Origin: Thalassiosira profunda
Lineage: Eukaryota; Bacillariophyta; Thalassiosirophyceae; Thalassiosirales; Thalassiosiraceae
Direction of reading: 5' to 3'
Assembly: GCA_036939355.1 (NCBI GenBank)
Contig: JALLAP010000175.1
Coordinates: 1-17,498 of the forward strand
DNA: 17,498 nucleotides
Shown here one piece after another: positions 7,868 to 15,906 of this stretch (positions are counted from its first letter, which is position 1; every line of letters starts with the position of its first letter). The translations under genes and the position numbers were made by a program. The notes under the pieces are model-generated. The model saw only the letters and a program-made list of their open reading frames with translations, had not been told where the DNA came from and searched no databases.

Positions 7868-8302
7868 TGTTGTGTGCCGTTGCTTTGATTTATGATAGTG
7901 TGCCCCTCTCTTTAATGCAAGCGCCGGCCCAACGAGACGTGGGTTGCTTGCACGGCTCGCACGAGACGCGAGAACAGCGCCGCACGAAGGCGAACAACGA
8001 GGAAGCCGGCGGCCTCCCCGGCGCCGCGCCAGACAAACGGCTGATGACGGCGAAGACGGGACCGCAAAGGCCGCCGAACAGCGTGGAAGGCTCCCGCTCT
8101 TGGCGCCCCGCCCCGATTTGCAAGATTGCTGCACTTTATGTCAAAAGATGGGTATCTTTTTCTTCTTTATATCAATGAAACCACCCCTCTTCCTCTCCTC
8201 TCGGCTCGCTCTCTCATTCAGGCTCTCGTCACTTCCGCTTGCAACCGCCTCGCTCATCTCAATCCCACACGCGGCGCCCTCCGAAGTCACCGCCCAGCAA
8301 CC
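7868..8302. promoter_or_regulatory. Bidirectional promoter region, GNAT/permease copy 1
   Basis: Spacer between divergent genes. Blocks shared with copy 2 (12986-13458) include GTGTGCCCCTCTCTT and CAACGAGACGTGGG near the GNAT side, GCGTGGAAGGCTCCCGCTCT in the middle, and GCACTTTATGTCAAAA on the permease side. The shared blocks are separated by diverged sequence, which suggests retained regulatory or transcript-leader elements. On the permease side it holds a hairpin and an upstream ATG (see separate entries). Confidence 0.55.
8143..8160 (+). promoter_or_regulatory. Conserved leader hairpin containing an upstream ATG (copy 1)
   Basis: AAAAGAT (8143-8149) and ATCTTTT (8154-8160) form a perfect 7-bp stem with loop GGGT. 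The ATG at 8148-8150 spans the stem end and loop. The same hairpin, one pair longer, occurs in copy 2 (13300-13319). Confidence 0.5.
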
Positions 8303-8306
8303 ATGA
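8148..8306 (+). other. Upstream ORF overlapping the permease start codon (copy 1)
   Basis: A 52-codon frame starts at the hairpin ATG with MGIFFFFISMKPPL and ends TAQQP. Its stop TGA shares bases with the permease start in ATGA (8303-8306). The frame is different from that of the permease. In copy 2 the corresponding reading frame has become fused in frame to the permease. If the leader is transcribed, this uORF could affect permease translation. Confidence 0.4.
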
Positions 8307-10576
8307 GCACATGGGACGAGGACGTCCATCCCATCAACGCCACCGATGCCTCCATCTACGTTTGCAACGATGAGGACTCCTACGCTTGCGCGCACGATTG
8401 CGTGGATTTGCTCGGCTGCGACGCCTGCGGGTGCGCCGTCCAGTCCGACCCGTACGGTCCGTGGGGGCGGGCGATGGACGTGATCATGTGCTTGCTGCCG
8501 ATCTTGTTCCTGATCATTGCGACGGTGCCCCCGTTCGGGTGGAAGCCGATGCCCACGTGAGTTGCCCATGTGCTCATCTCTTGTATCTTGTATCTTGTAT
8601 CTCTGTCCGTGCCCAAACTCACGCACCTCCTGTCAACGCAGCTCCCGCTCCCTCCCGCTGAGCGCGTTTCTCATGTTTATGGTGAGGCTCATGTATTTGG
8701 CCTCGGATCCGCTGTTGGTGTCCGGCTCGGTCATCTTGGGCCTGCACGAGGCGCTGACCCCGCTCAGCATCATGGCCGGCGGTGAGTCAACAGTCCATGC
8801 CTCTCGCTGGAGTTTCATTGCAAATGATATTCGCTCACATCTTGGTGTATAGCAATCTGCCTGTTTGAAACGATGGAGAGCACCAACTGTCTTCCCTACA
8901 TGATGCGCGAAATGAAGGCCCTCACGGGAGGGCACGGGGTCGCGGAGCTTTGTGTTATCTTCGCGTTCGCGACGATGGTCGAGGGAGCTTCAGGATTCGG
9001 CACACCCGTGGCGCTCGGCGCGCCCATGCTCATTTCGCTGGGACACCCAAAGTTCGAGAGCGTGGTAACGCTTTTGTTGGCCAATACCTTCGCTACGGTG
9101 TTCGGGGCGGCGGGGACGCCCATCTGGTTTGGGTTTGGGAGTTTGGGTCTATCGGAGAGTGACTGGGACGCGATTGGGTTCATGTCGGCGGTGGCGCTAT
9201 GCGTAGCAGCGTTCCTGCTGCTGCCCTTCATCTTTGGGATAGTCGTGCCGTTCAAGATGGTGAAGGGCAACATCCTCTTCGCGCTGCTGAGCGTGGCTGG
9301 CACCATGCTTCCGTTGCTCGGCATCAGTGTCGTGTCCTACGAGTTTCCGTCGTTGGTCGGAGGTATCGTGGGTCTGGGCGTGGCCGTCCCCCTCATTACC
9401 TACCGCGTCGGACTGAAGGAGGTGGATCCGAAAGAGTCTGTCCACCAGAGCGGCCGGCATCCGTTGGACATCGAACCCCTCAGCGAACGCAGCTGTGTGC
9501 ACGCGTCGTCTGCGTTCATGTCGACGCGGCGCACAGAGATTCCGTCCGAGTCCGAGACGACAGAGGCGGTACTGCCGATCGTGAGCGAGGTGGACGAGGA
9601 GAACGATGAGTACGAGCCTCTGAATCGATCCACGAGCGAAGCGGGCGAGAGCAACGTGAGCTTCAGCCTCATGGAGGATGCTTCCGATGCAAATTTGGAG
9701 AGCGGGACGAGCGACGTCGGTCTCTCGGAGCGGATCGAGGACGCCACCGATAGCCAGCGCGCTATCGAAATGGCCATTGGCCCTCGCAAGTCGGGATGGC
9801 CCTATTTCAAGGAGTTTCTCCTGCGAACGTCGCCCATCACGCTGACGGTGTTGCTTCTTATCATCACGCGCATTCCGCAGATTGGCCTGAACGAATTGCT
9901 CAAGAAAACGGAGCCGGCCTTCTCAATCTACTTTGGTAGCTATGCGATCTTCCGTCTCTCGGCGAGCTTAGTCTTTCAATTGGAAGACATCTTGACCTAC
10001 CCGGGTCTGAACTGGAAGTACGAGCTGCTCTACACGCCGTTTATCATTCCGTTCGTGTTGGTCTCGGTCATCACCTACCTCATTTATCGGAAGGAGTCAT
10101 CGGACACCCTATGTGGGATCTTCGGCACGGTGTACAGCAGAGTGAAGGGACCAGCGGTGGCGTTGGCCGGCGCTCTGACCTTGGTACAGCTCATGACGGA
10201 AGGCGGCGTGGCCTCGCCCGCATCCATCATCGGCATTGTTCTCTCGGACGCCCTGAAAGGAGGGTGGATTGCAATCGCAGCCTCCATCGGAGCCCTTGGG
10301 TCGTTCTTCAGTGGATCGACCACCGTGTCCAACCTGACCTTTGGCAGCGTGCAACAGATCGCCGCAACATCGATTGGGGTGAACGTGAATGCGATGTTGG
10401 CTTTGCAAGTAGTGGGAGCTTCCGCAGGCAACGGCATTTGTTTGAACAACATTATTAGCGCCTGCACCGTGACAGGTCTGACGATCTCGGAAGGCAAGAT
10501 CATTGCCAAAACTTGGAAGTTTGTCGTCGCTTTCATCGTGATCGCAACGCTGGTCTTACTTGGGTTCTTGTTTTAG
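8303..10576 (+). CDS. L-lactate permease family transporter, three exons (copy 1)
   Basis: Exons are 8303-8556, 8642-8781 and 8853-10576, joined at clean GT-AG introns, giving 705 aa. The splice restores one continuous LctP family (TC 2.A.14) sequence across AGAICLFETMES. Family hallmarks are MVEGASGFGTPVALGAP, ANTFATVFGAAGTPI, TEGGVASPASIIG, FFSGSTTVSNLTFGSVQQ and GNGICLNNIISACTVTG. LctP proteins import lactate or glycolate, usually with protons. Two features are atypical. The first 45 residues hold six cysteines (21, 29, 33, 39, 42, 44) and an N-glycosylation sequon (N12). A roughly 130-residue acidic, Ser-rich loop (about 321-450) interrupts the membrane core. I chose 8303 because MSTWDEDVHP is identical in copy 2. 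An in-frame ATG at 8138 would add 55 codons, but that extension is not conserved in frame. Membrane location is certain; plasma membrane versus organelle is not. Confidence 0.93.
8557..8641 (+). other. Intron 1 of permease copy 1
   Basis: 85 bases, GTGAGT donor, CAG acceptor, phase 2. It contains three tandem CTTGTAT units; the matching intron in copy 2 has two. Removing it joins ATGCCCAC to CTCCCGCTCC and keeps the frame. Confidence 0.92.
8782..8852 (+). other. Intron 2 of permease copy 1
   Basis: 71 bases, GTGAGT donor, TATAG acceptor, phase 1. The last 25 or so bases (TCGCTCACATCTTGGTGTATAG) are the same in copy 2, while the middle has diverged. Confidence 0.92.
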
Positions 10577-10590
10577 AGAGACAATGAAGG

Positions 10591-10604
10591 GAGAGATAAC
10601 TCTC
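10591..10604 (+). terminator. Conserved 3'-UTR stem-loop of permease copy 1
   Basis: GAGAG-ATAA-CTCTC begins 15 bases after the permease stop. Copy 2 keeps the same stem and loop with a longer 7-bp stem (15751-15768), although the surrounding sequence differs. This suggests a retained 3'-UTR structure. Confidence 0.45.
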
Positions 10605-10626
10605 TGGTGAACCGAGAAGGGGTGTA

Positions 10627-10655
10627 ACAGACAATAGGAGTGTTACAGACAATAG
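10627..10655. repeat. Direct repeat ACAGACAATAG, copy 1 only
   Basis: Exact 11-mers at 10627-10637 and 10645-10655 are 18 bases apart. The matching spacer in copy 2 lacks this segment, so it is an insertion or deletion since duplication. Confidence 0.7.
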
Positions 10656-10713
10656 AAATGAATCTTGTTTGCAAATAGTGAATAGCACTAGCTGCCCTTA
10701 GTCCGGTAGCCAC

Positions 10714-10729
10714 AAGGTGTTGTCACCTT
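10714..10729 (-). terminator. Stem-loop in convergent 3' spacer, copy 1
   Basis: AAGGTG-TTGT-CACCTT is a perfect 6-bp stem with a 4-base loop, between the convergent permease and DUF4239 genes. It is identical in copy 2 (15840-15855), inside a block of about 115 bases that is highly conserved between copies. Confidence 0.45.
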
Positions 10730-10780
10730 TGTTTCGATTCCTTCCGACCCCTGCAATCGAACGCTTGCGTTGCAATTGCA

Positions 10781-12040
10781 TCACTCTTGCGCCTTTGACC
10801 GCTTCAACATCCGCTTAGCCTCGACCCTTCGCTCCTCCAGCTCCTTTTGAAGTCCGCGGACCATCACCTTCAGCGTCGAGTCGACGTTGTACGCCCCGCC
10901 CCGCGTTCGCCACAGCTCTCCCAATACCGCCTTCGTCATGACCATCGCGAAAGCCGCCACCCCGAACAGCCCTCCCTGCAGCGTCAGCACCTTGTACCCC
11001 GTCCACGGAAAAGCCTCCGCGTACAGCTTGCCCCCCGCCGCCGCGGCCCCGCCCACTCCAACCAGGACGGGAAAGCACAGCGTCATGATGACCCCTAAGA
11101 TGCCCAGCATGATTAAATGAATCGCCGGCACCTTTCGCTGCAGCGCCCCCAACCGCCGGGCCCGCGCCTGCCGCAAACTGCGGACCGTGTCGTACACGCC
11201 CCCCGGCACGCCCACGCTTGTCAAGTACAATATTGCCTCCAGAGGATCGTCGGCCGGGCGGGCGCTCAGTATCAAACTCGGCGTCACCGACGGCGTCGAC
11301 GGCGTCTTTTGTCCTTTGCCCGTCGGAGACGTGCCCGACGTCCCGCCGAGGAGATCGTCTTTGACGTATCTCGCAATGGAATCCAGACACGTGGAGTACA
11401 TCGTCCGTCCCTGGGACACCAGCGCCACCTGCTCCAGCAAACTCTTGGCCTCGGTCACCTCGTCGAACAGCGCATAATACAGCGCCTCCTGCTGGCTGTA
11501 CAAAAAGCCGAACACTTGCCCCACCAGTATCGAGTAGAGCAATCCGATGAGCCCGACGAAGCTGGCCACCGCATCGTTGAGCATGCCAATCTGGGCCGGA
11601 TCCGTCACCCTGGTAACAAAGACGGATATGCGGTGGCATAATGCGGGCATGGCGGCGAAGGCGGCGCCGCCCGCGAGGATTGCCGGGAGGAGGACGTGGA
11701 TCAAAGTGCGGATTTCGAAGAGGGCGCGCTCGCGGCGGGCGGGGAAGGTGTTGTCCGCGGAGGCCGCCGCGTGTAGCTTTGATGTTGCCGCTGCACATCG
11801 CGCGCCGCCGCTCGTTCCGACGGCGGGATGCGCCAAGGGATGCGCCGCGCCCCCGCCCCTTCGTCGCGCACAGGGCACATCGACGAGCGATGACGTACTA
11901 CAGGTTGATGTTTGCAAATCGGCGTGGCCTACCGTCCCTCGCGGAGAAACAGCCAAGAATGGCCGCGGCGGCGCAAACCCCGCCACCGCGGGGAGGCCCG
12001 CCGCGGCCAGGAGGAGGTGCAGCGGGCGGAGGGCGACCAT
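10781..12040 (-). CDS. Plastid-targeted DUF4239/bestrophin-like membrane protein (copy 1)
   Basis: Encodes 419 aa. The first ATG of the frame is 12040; upstream there is only an in-frame GTG. The N-terminus has a signal peptide followed by AVAGFAPP (Phe22), an ASAFAP-type plastid motif, then a long Arg/Ser/Ala-rich transit-like region to about residue 100. Four probable membrane helices lie at about 112-132, 157-181, 306-335 and 351-371. The middle has the DUF4239 pattern: a helix pair, then EALYYALFDEVTEAKSLLEQ, and RSLRQARARRLGALQ before the third helix. DUF4239 proteins are described as bestrophin-like, so an anion-channel role is possible but not shown. The C-terminal tail is basic and helical. 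It converges on the permease gene and diverges from the unknown gene at 12243. Confidence 0.78.
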   Translation of the reverse strand: MVALRPLHLLLAAAGLPAVAGFAPPRPFLAVSPRGTVGHADLQTSTCSTSSLVDVPCARRRGGGAAHPLAHPAVGTSGGARCAAATSKLHAAASADNTFPARRERALFEIRTLIHVLLPAILAGGAAFAAMPALCHRISVFVTRVTDPAQIGMLNDAVASFVGLIGLLYSILVGQVFGFLYSQQEALYYALFDEVTEAKSLLEQVALVSQGRTMYSTCLDSIARYVKDDLLGGTSGTSPTGKGQKTPSTPSVTPSLILSARPADDPLEAILYLTSVGVPGGVYDTVRSLRQARARRLGALQRKVPAIHLIMLGILGVIMTLCFPVLVGVGGAAAAGGKLYAEAFPWTGYKVLTLQGGLFGVAAFAMVMTKAVLGELWRTRGGAYNVDSTLKVMVRGLQKELEERRVEAKRMLKRSKAQE

Positions 12041-12242
12041 GGCAGCCAAGAGGGCTCGGGGGTGCACCGACTTGCAAAAAGCGGCCGGCGGGGCGCGCGG
12101 GGCGACCACTCTATTGTACTACGTCGAAAGTACGATACTACGTAATTAGGTAGCGCACGCACAAAAAGAAAAAGGAAAAAGGCCCGCCGCTGAAGACCCC
12201 TTGCTAGATCGAACAAAGCGCGCGCTGCTGCAGATGCCGACA
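12041..12242. promoter_or_regulatory. Divergent spacer and right edge of duplication copy 1
   Basis: The 202 bases lie between the DUF4239 gene (-) and the unknown membrane protein gene (+). Homology with copy 2 continues from the DUF4239 start through TACTACGTAATTAGGTA and GCGCACGC, then ends at about 12163. The matching edge in copy 2 is about 17293. Confidence 0.6.
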
Positions 12243-12719
12243 ATGGACGACGAGGAGAACCCACCGCCGCCCGCGGCTGACGCGGCCGAGTGCGACGTGG
12301 GTGTGGGCATCACGGAGAATACCGGCAATGGGGAGGATGCAAATTGCAAAGACGGCGACCCGCCCAGCGACGAGACGCCAACCAAGCGGAACATCAACTC
12401 GTATTACGGCCACAAGGTTGGCTTCCTCCAGACCCTCTCCCTCACTTTAAATGCGGGGTTGATGGTCTACGCCCACGTGGGACTGTCGGCGGTCATTTTC
12501 AGCAGCCGCGATCCGTCCATCACTGCCACCGCGAACGCGGAGGGTGCAGGTGCACCGTCTGTCACCGGGGGCAACGCCACCGACGTGTTGTCGGGGGAGG
12601 GGAAGTGCACCCCCCAAGACGCAGAGCTGTGGATTGCCACGGGGGGCGAAACTGCGGCCGAGTCCAACTTCTGTTCAAGAGAATACAACGGGGGATGCTT
12701 TCTGGACGGGGCGTGCATC
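12243..12719 (+). CDS. 5' part of an unknown single-pass (or more) membrane protein, cut at an assembly N
   Basis: The first 159 codons of an unrecognised gene; the frame is interrupted by the N at 12720. Residues 1-50 are acidic and Pro-rich. Residues 59-87 (VGFLQTLSLTLNAGLMVYAH and onward) form a hydrophobic segment that looks like a transmembrane helix or signal anchor. The part after it holds an N-glycosylation sequon (N111) and four cysteines (122, 144, 152, 158; FCSREYNGGCFLDGACI), as in an extracytoplasmic disulfide domain. An in-frame ATG three codons upstream (12234) is an alternative start. Sequence after the N belongs to the GNAT copy on the other strand, so the rest of this gene is missing here. 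It has no counterpart beside copy 2. Confidence 0.65.
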
Positions 12720-12720
12720 N
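12720..12720. other. Single N: probable contig join
   Basis: The only ambiguous base in the window. The gene on its left stops mid-exon, and the GNAT gene on its right stops mid-exon in the opposite direction. Two genes broken at the same base is best explained by an unresolved assembly junction of unknown true length. Confidence 0.85.
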
Positions 12721-12985
12721 TGGGGCCCTTCACCCCCAGAGGCAGGCCATTGCGGCTGTGGTAGATGAACATACTGCGGCCGAGCGCGTACATCTTTTCC
12801 GCCCGTTCGGGATCGCTGTCCTCCAGCCCGGCGACCCAGCCGAACATCGGGTCGTCGGCAAAGGCGAGCGATAGGACGTCCAACACGTCGTCTCTGTCCG
12901 ATTTGGAGAGTAGGGAGACGCCGCTGCCCTCGAGCTGGCCGTCGAAGGCCGGATGCAGCGGGTGCTTAGACTGTTGGCCGCCCAT
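12721..12985 (-). CDS. GNAT acetyltransferase, copy 2 (3' part missing at the N)
   Basis: Encodes the first 88 residues of a second copy of the myristoylated acetyltransferase, ending at GLPLGVKGP next to the N. It keeps MGGQQSKHP with the Gly2/Ser6 myristoylation context. By my alignment it differs from copy 1 at four residues (D19E, I51V, G56D, D57S). The catalytic motif A lies in the missing part, so whether this copy is functional cannot be judged. The first ATG of the frame is 12985, as in copy 1. The break is probably an assembly artefact and not a pseudogene. Confidence 0.88.
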
Positions 12986-13458
12986 TGTTTCGTCGTGTTG
13001 GTAGGTGGTGTGTGTTGACGTCGATTTATGAGACGTGTGCCCCTCTCTTGCATAAGCGCCGGCTGCCAACGAGACGTGGGGCTGCTTGCCGGTCGTGCGC
13101 GAGACGCGAAAGGCGAACAGCCTCCTCCGGGCGGCGCCCCCCTTTTGCAGCGCCGACAAAGGAGACGTGGACAACCGACCTGCCGACGGCGAGACTGGAC
13201 CGGCGAAGTCCGCCGCCGAACAGCGTGGAAGGCTCCCGCTCTTGCAAAGTGCCTGTGCGTGGAAAGGGCTGAAGCTGAAGTTTGCATGCACTTTATGTCA
13301 AAAAGATGGGTATCTTTTTCTTCTTTATGTCAATGAAACCGCCCCTCCTCTTCTCTCTGCTCTCTCTAGCTGCTCTCGGCTCACTTCCGCTGCAACCGCC
13401 TCGCTCATCTCCGTCCCACCCCGCGGCGCCCTCGGGAGCCACCGCCCAGCAAGCAACC
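12986..13458. promoter_or_regulatory. Bidirectional promoter region, GNAT/permease copy 2
   Basis: The counterpart of 7868-8302 in copy 1, with the same order of conserved blocks but many insertions and deletions between them. It includes the leader hairpin and upstream ATG (13300-13319). Confidence 0.55.
13300..13319 (+). promoter_or_regulatory. Conserved leader hairpin containing an upstream ATG (copy 2)
   Basis: AAAAAGAT (13300-13307), loop GGGT, ATCTTTTT (13312-13319): a perfect 8-bp stem, one pair longer than in copy 1. The ATG at 13306-13308 sits at the stem-loop edge and is in frame with the permease. Confidence 0.5.
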
Positions 13459-15738
13459 ATGAGCACATGGGACGAGGATGTCCATCCCATCAACGCCACA
13501 GACGCCTCCATCTACGTTTGCAACGATGAGGACTCCTACGCCTGCGCGCATGATTGCGTGGATTTGCTCGGCTGCGACGCCTGCGGGTGCGCCGTCCAGT
13601 CCGACCCGTACGGTCCGTGGGGGCGGGCGATGGACGTCATCATGTGCCTCCTCCCGATCTTGTTCCTGATCATTGCGACGGTGCCCCCGTTTGGGTGGAA
13701 GCCGATGCCCACGTGAGTTGGCCGGCACACATGATGTGCTCATCTTGTATCTTGTATCTCTGTCCGTGCCCATAACCCACGCCCCTTGTCCCTTGTCGAC
13801 GCAGCTCCCGCTCCCTCCCGCTGAGCGCGTTTCTCATGTTTATGGTGAGGCTCATGTATTTGGCCTCGGATCCGCTGTTGGTCTCCGGCTCGGTCATCTT
13901 GGGCCTGCACGAGGCGCTGACCCCACTCAGCATCATGGCCGGCGGTGAGTCGGCTCACTGCCTTTGCAGCAACATGCTTCTTTGCAAATGATTCGCTCAC
14001 ATCTTGGTGTATAGCAATCTGCCTGTTTGAAACTATGGAGAGCACCAACTGTCTTCCCTACATGATGCGCGAAATGAAGGCCCTCACGAGAGGGCACGGG
14101 GTCGCGGAGCTCTGCGTTATATTCGCGTTCGCGACGATGGTCGAGGGAGCTTCTGGATTCGGCACGCCCGTGGCGCTCGGCGCGCCCATGCTCATTTCGC
14201 TGGGGCACCCGAAGTTCGAGAGCGTGGTAACGCTTTTGTTGGCCAACACCTTCGCCACGGTGTTCGGGGCGGCGGGGACGCCCATTTGGTTCGGCTTTGG
14301 AAGTTTGGGTCTATCGGAGAGTGATTGGGACGCGATAGGGTTCATGTCCGCGGTAGCGTTGTGCGTGGCAGCGTTCCTGCTGCTGCCCTTCATTTTTGGG
14401 TTAGTCGTGCCGTTCAAGATGGTGAAGGGCAACATCCTCTTCGCGCTGCTGAGCGTGGCTGGCACCATGCTTCCGTTGCTCGGCATCAGTGTCGTGTCCT
14501 ACGAGTTTCCATCGCTGGTCGGAGGAATCGTGGGTCTGGGCGTGGCCGTTCCCCTCATCACATACCGCGTTGGACTGAAGGAGGTGGATCCGAAAGAGTC
14601 TATTCATCAGAGCGGCCGCCATCCGTTGGACATCGAGCCCCTCAGCGAACGCAGCTGTGTGCACGCGTCGTCAGCGTTCATGTCGACGCGGCGCACAGAG
14701 ATCCCAACAGAGTCCGAGACGACAGAGGCGGTACTGCCGATCGTGAGCGAGGTGGACGAGGAGAACGATGAGTACGAGCCTCTGAATCGATCCACGAGCG
14801 AAGCGGGCGAGAGCAACGTGAGCTTCAGCCTCATGGAGGATGCTTCCGATGCGAATATGGAGAGTGGGACGAGTGACGTTGGTCTCTCGGAGCGGATCGA
14901 GGACGCCACCGACAGCCAGCGTGCCATCGAAATGGCCATCGGTCCTCGCAAATCCGGCTGGCCCTACTTCAAGGAGTTCCTCCTGCGAACGTCGCCCATC
15001 ACGCTGACAGTGTTGCTTCTCATCATCACGCGGATTCCCCAGATCGGCCTGAACGAGCTGCTCAAGAAAACAGAGCCGGCCTTCTCAATCTACTTTGGCA
15101 CCTATGCGATCTTCCGTCTCTCGGCGAGCCTGGTCTTTCAATTGGAAGACATCTTGACCTACCCAGGTCTGAACTGGAAGTATGAGCTGCTCTACACGCC
15201 CTTCATCATTCCGTTCGTGTTGGTCTCGGTCATCACTTACCTCATCTACAGGAAGGAGTCATCGGATACCTTGTGTGGGATCTTTGGCACGGTGTACAAT
15301 AGAGTCAAAGGACCAGCGGTGGCGTTGGCAGGCGCTCTGACCTTGGTCCAGCTCATGACCGAGGGTGGCGTGGCCTCGCCCGCCTCCATCATCGGCATTG
15401 TTCTCTCGGACGCCTTAAAAGGAGGGTGGATCGCAATCGCGGCCTCCATTGGAGCCCTGGGGTCGTTCTTCAGCGGATCGACCACAGTGTCCAACCTGAC
15501 CTTTGGCAGCGTGCAACAGATCGCCGCGACATCGATCGGGGTGAACGTGAATGCTATGTTGGCCTTGCAGGTTGTGGGTGCCTCCGCCGGAAATGGAATA
15601 TGTTTGAACAACATCATTAGCGCCTGCACCGTGACAGGTCTGACGATCTCGGAGGGGAAGATCATTGCCAAAACTTGGAAGTTCGTCGTCGCGTTCATCG
15701 TGATCGCGACGCTCGTCCTGCTTGGATTCCTATTCTAG
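13459..15738 (+). CDS. L-lactate permease family transporter, three exons (copy 2)
   Basis: Exons 13459-13712, 13805-13944 and 14015-15738 have exactly the same lengths as in copy 1 and give 705 aa. By my reading the two proteins differ at seven residues, all in exon 3 (among them G157R, I261L, V328I and S494N). The differences I counted in exons 1 and 2 (about 12 bases) are all synonymous. The six-cysteine N-terminal segment and the acidic central loop are kept. Here the conserved upstream ATG at 13306 is in frame and would add 51 residues beginning MGIFFFFMSMKPPLLFSLLS, which looks like a signal peptide. I report the shared start 13459, with the longer form as a real alternative. Intact frames and conserved protein mean both copies are probably functional. 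Confidence 0.92.
13713..13804 (+). other. Intron 1 of permease copy 2
   Basis: 92 bases, GTGAGT donor, CAG acceptor, phase 2. It has two CTTGTAT units where copy 1 has three, plus a diverged 3' part. Confidence 0.92.
13945..14014 (+). other. Intron 2 of permease copy 2
   Basis: 70 bases, GTGAGT donor, TATAG acceptor, phase 1. Only the ends resemble intron 2 of copy 1, as expected for neutral intron divergence. Retention would shift the frame. Confidence 0.92.
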
Positions 15739-15750
15739 AGAGAAGGTGTA

Positions 15751-15768
15751 CAGAGAGATAACTCTCTG
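15751..15768 (+). terminator. Conserved 3'-UTR stem-loop of permease copy 2
   Basis: CAGAGAG-ATAA-CTCTCTG, a perfect 7-bp stem 12 bases after the stop. It matches the shorter stem at 10591-10604. Confidence 0.45.
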
Positions 15769-15839
15769 ACGATCGCGGTACTGGACCTTGTTTGCAAATA
15801 ATAGTGAATAGCACTAGCTGCCCTTAGTCCGATAGCCAC

Positions 15840-15855
15840 AAGGTGTTGTCACCTT
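15840..15855 (-). terminator. Stem-loop in convergent 3' spacer, copy 2
   Basis: AAGGTG-TTGT-CACCTT, identical to 10714-10729 of copy 1, in the spacer between convergent genes. Confidence 0.45.
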
Positions 15856-15906
15856 TGTTTCGATTCCTTCCAACCCCTGCAATCGAACGCTTGAGTTGCA
15901 ATTGCA

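Noticed and set aside
7868..8134. N-terminal extension of the GNAT protein by 89 codons
   Set aside because: The extension contains no ATG in either copy and is poorly conserved between copies, so it is treated as 5' UTR.
12721..12985. GNAT copy 2 as a pseudogene
   Set aside because: The visible part is intact and conserved, and the truncation coincides exactly with the N, so a broken assembly is the simpler explanation.
12467..13291. A long minus-strand frame running through the N and joining GNAT copy 2 to antisense sequence of the unknown gene
   Set aside because: It crosses the assembly N; the part left of the N is antisense to a better-supported plus-strand gene. The chimera is an artefact.
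8303..15738. Recent bacterial origin or contamination, because LctP permeases are mainly known from bacteria
   Set aside because: Both copies have two clean spliceosomal introns and sit among plastid-targeted eukaryotic genes. An old transfer is possible but cannot be shown here.
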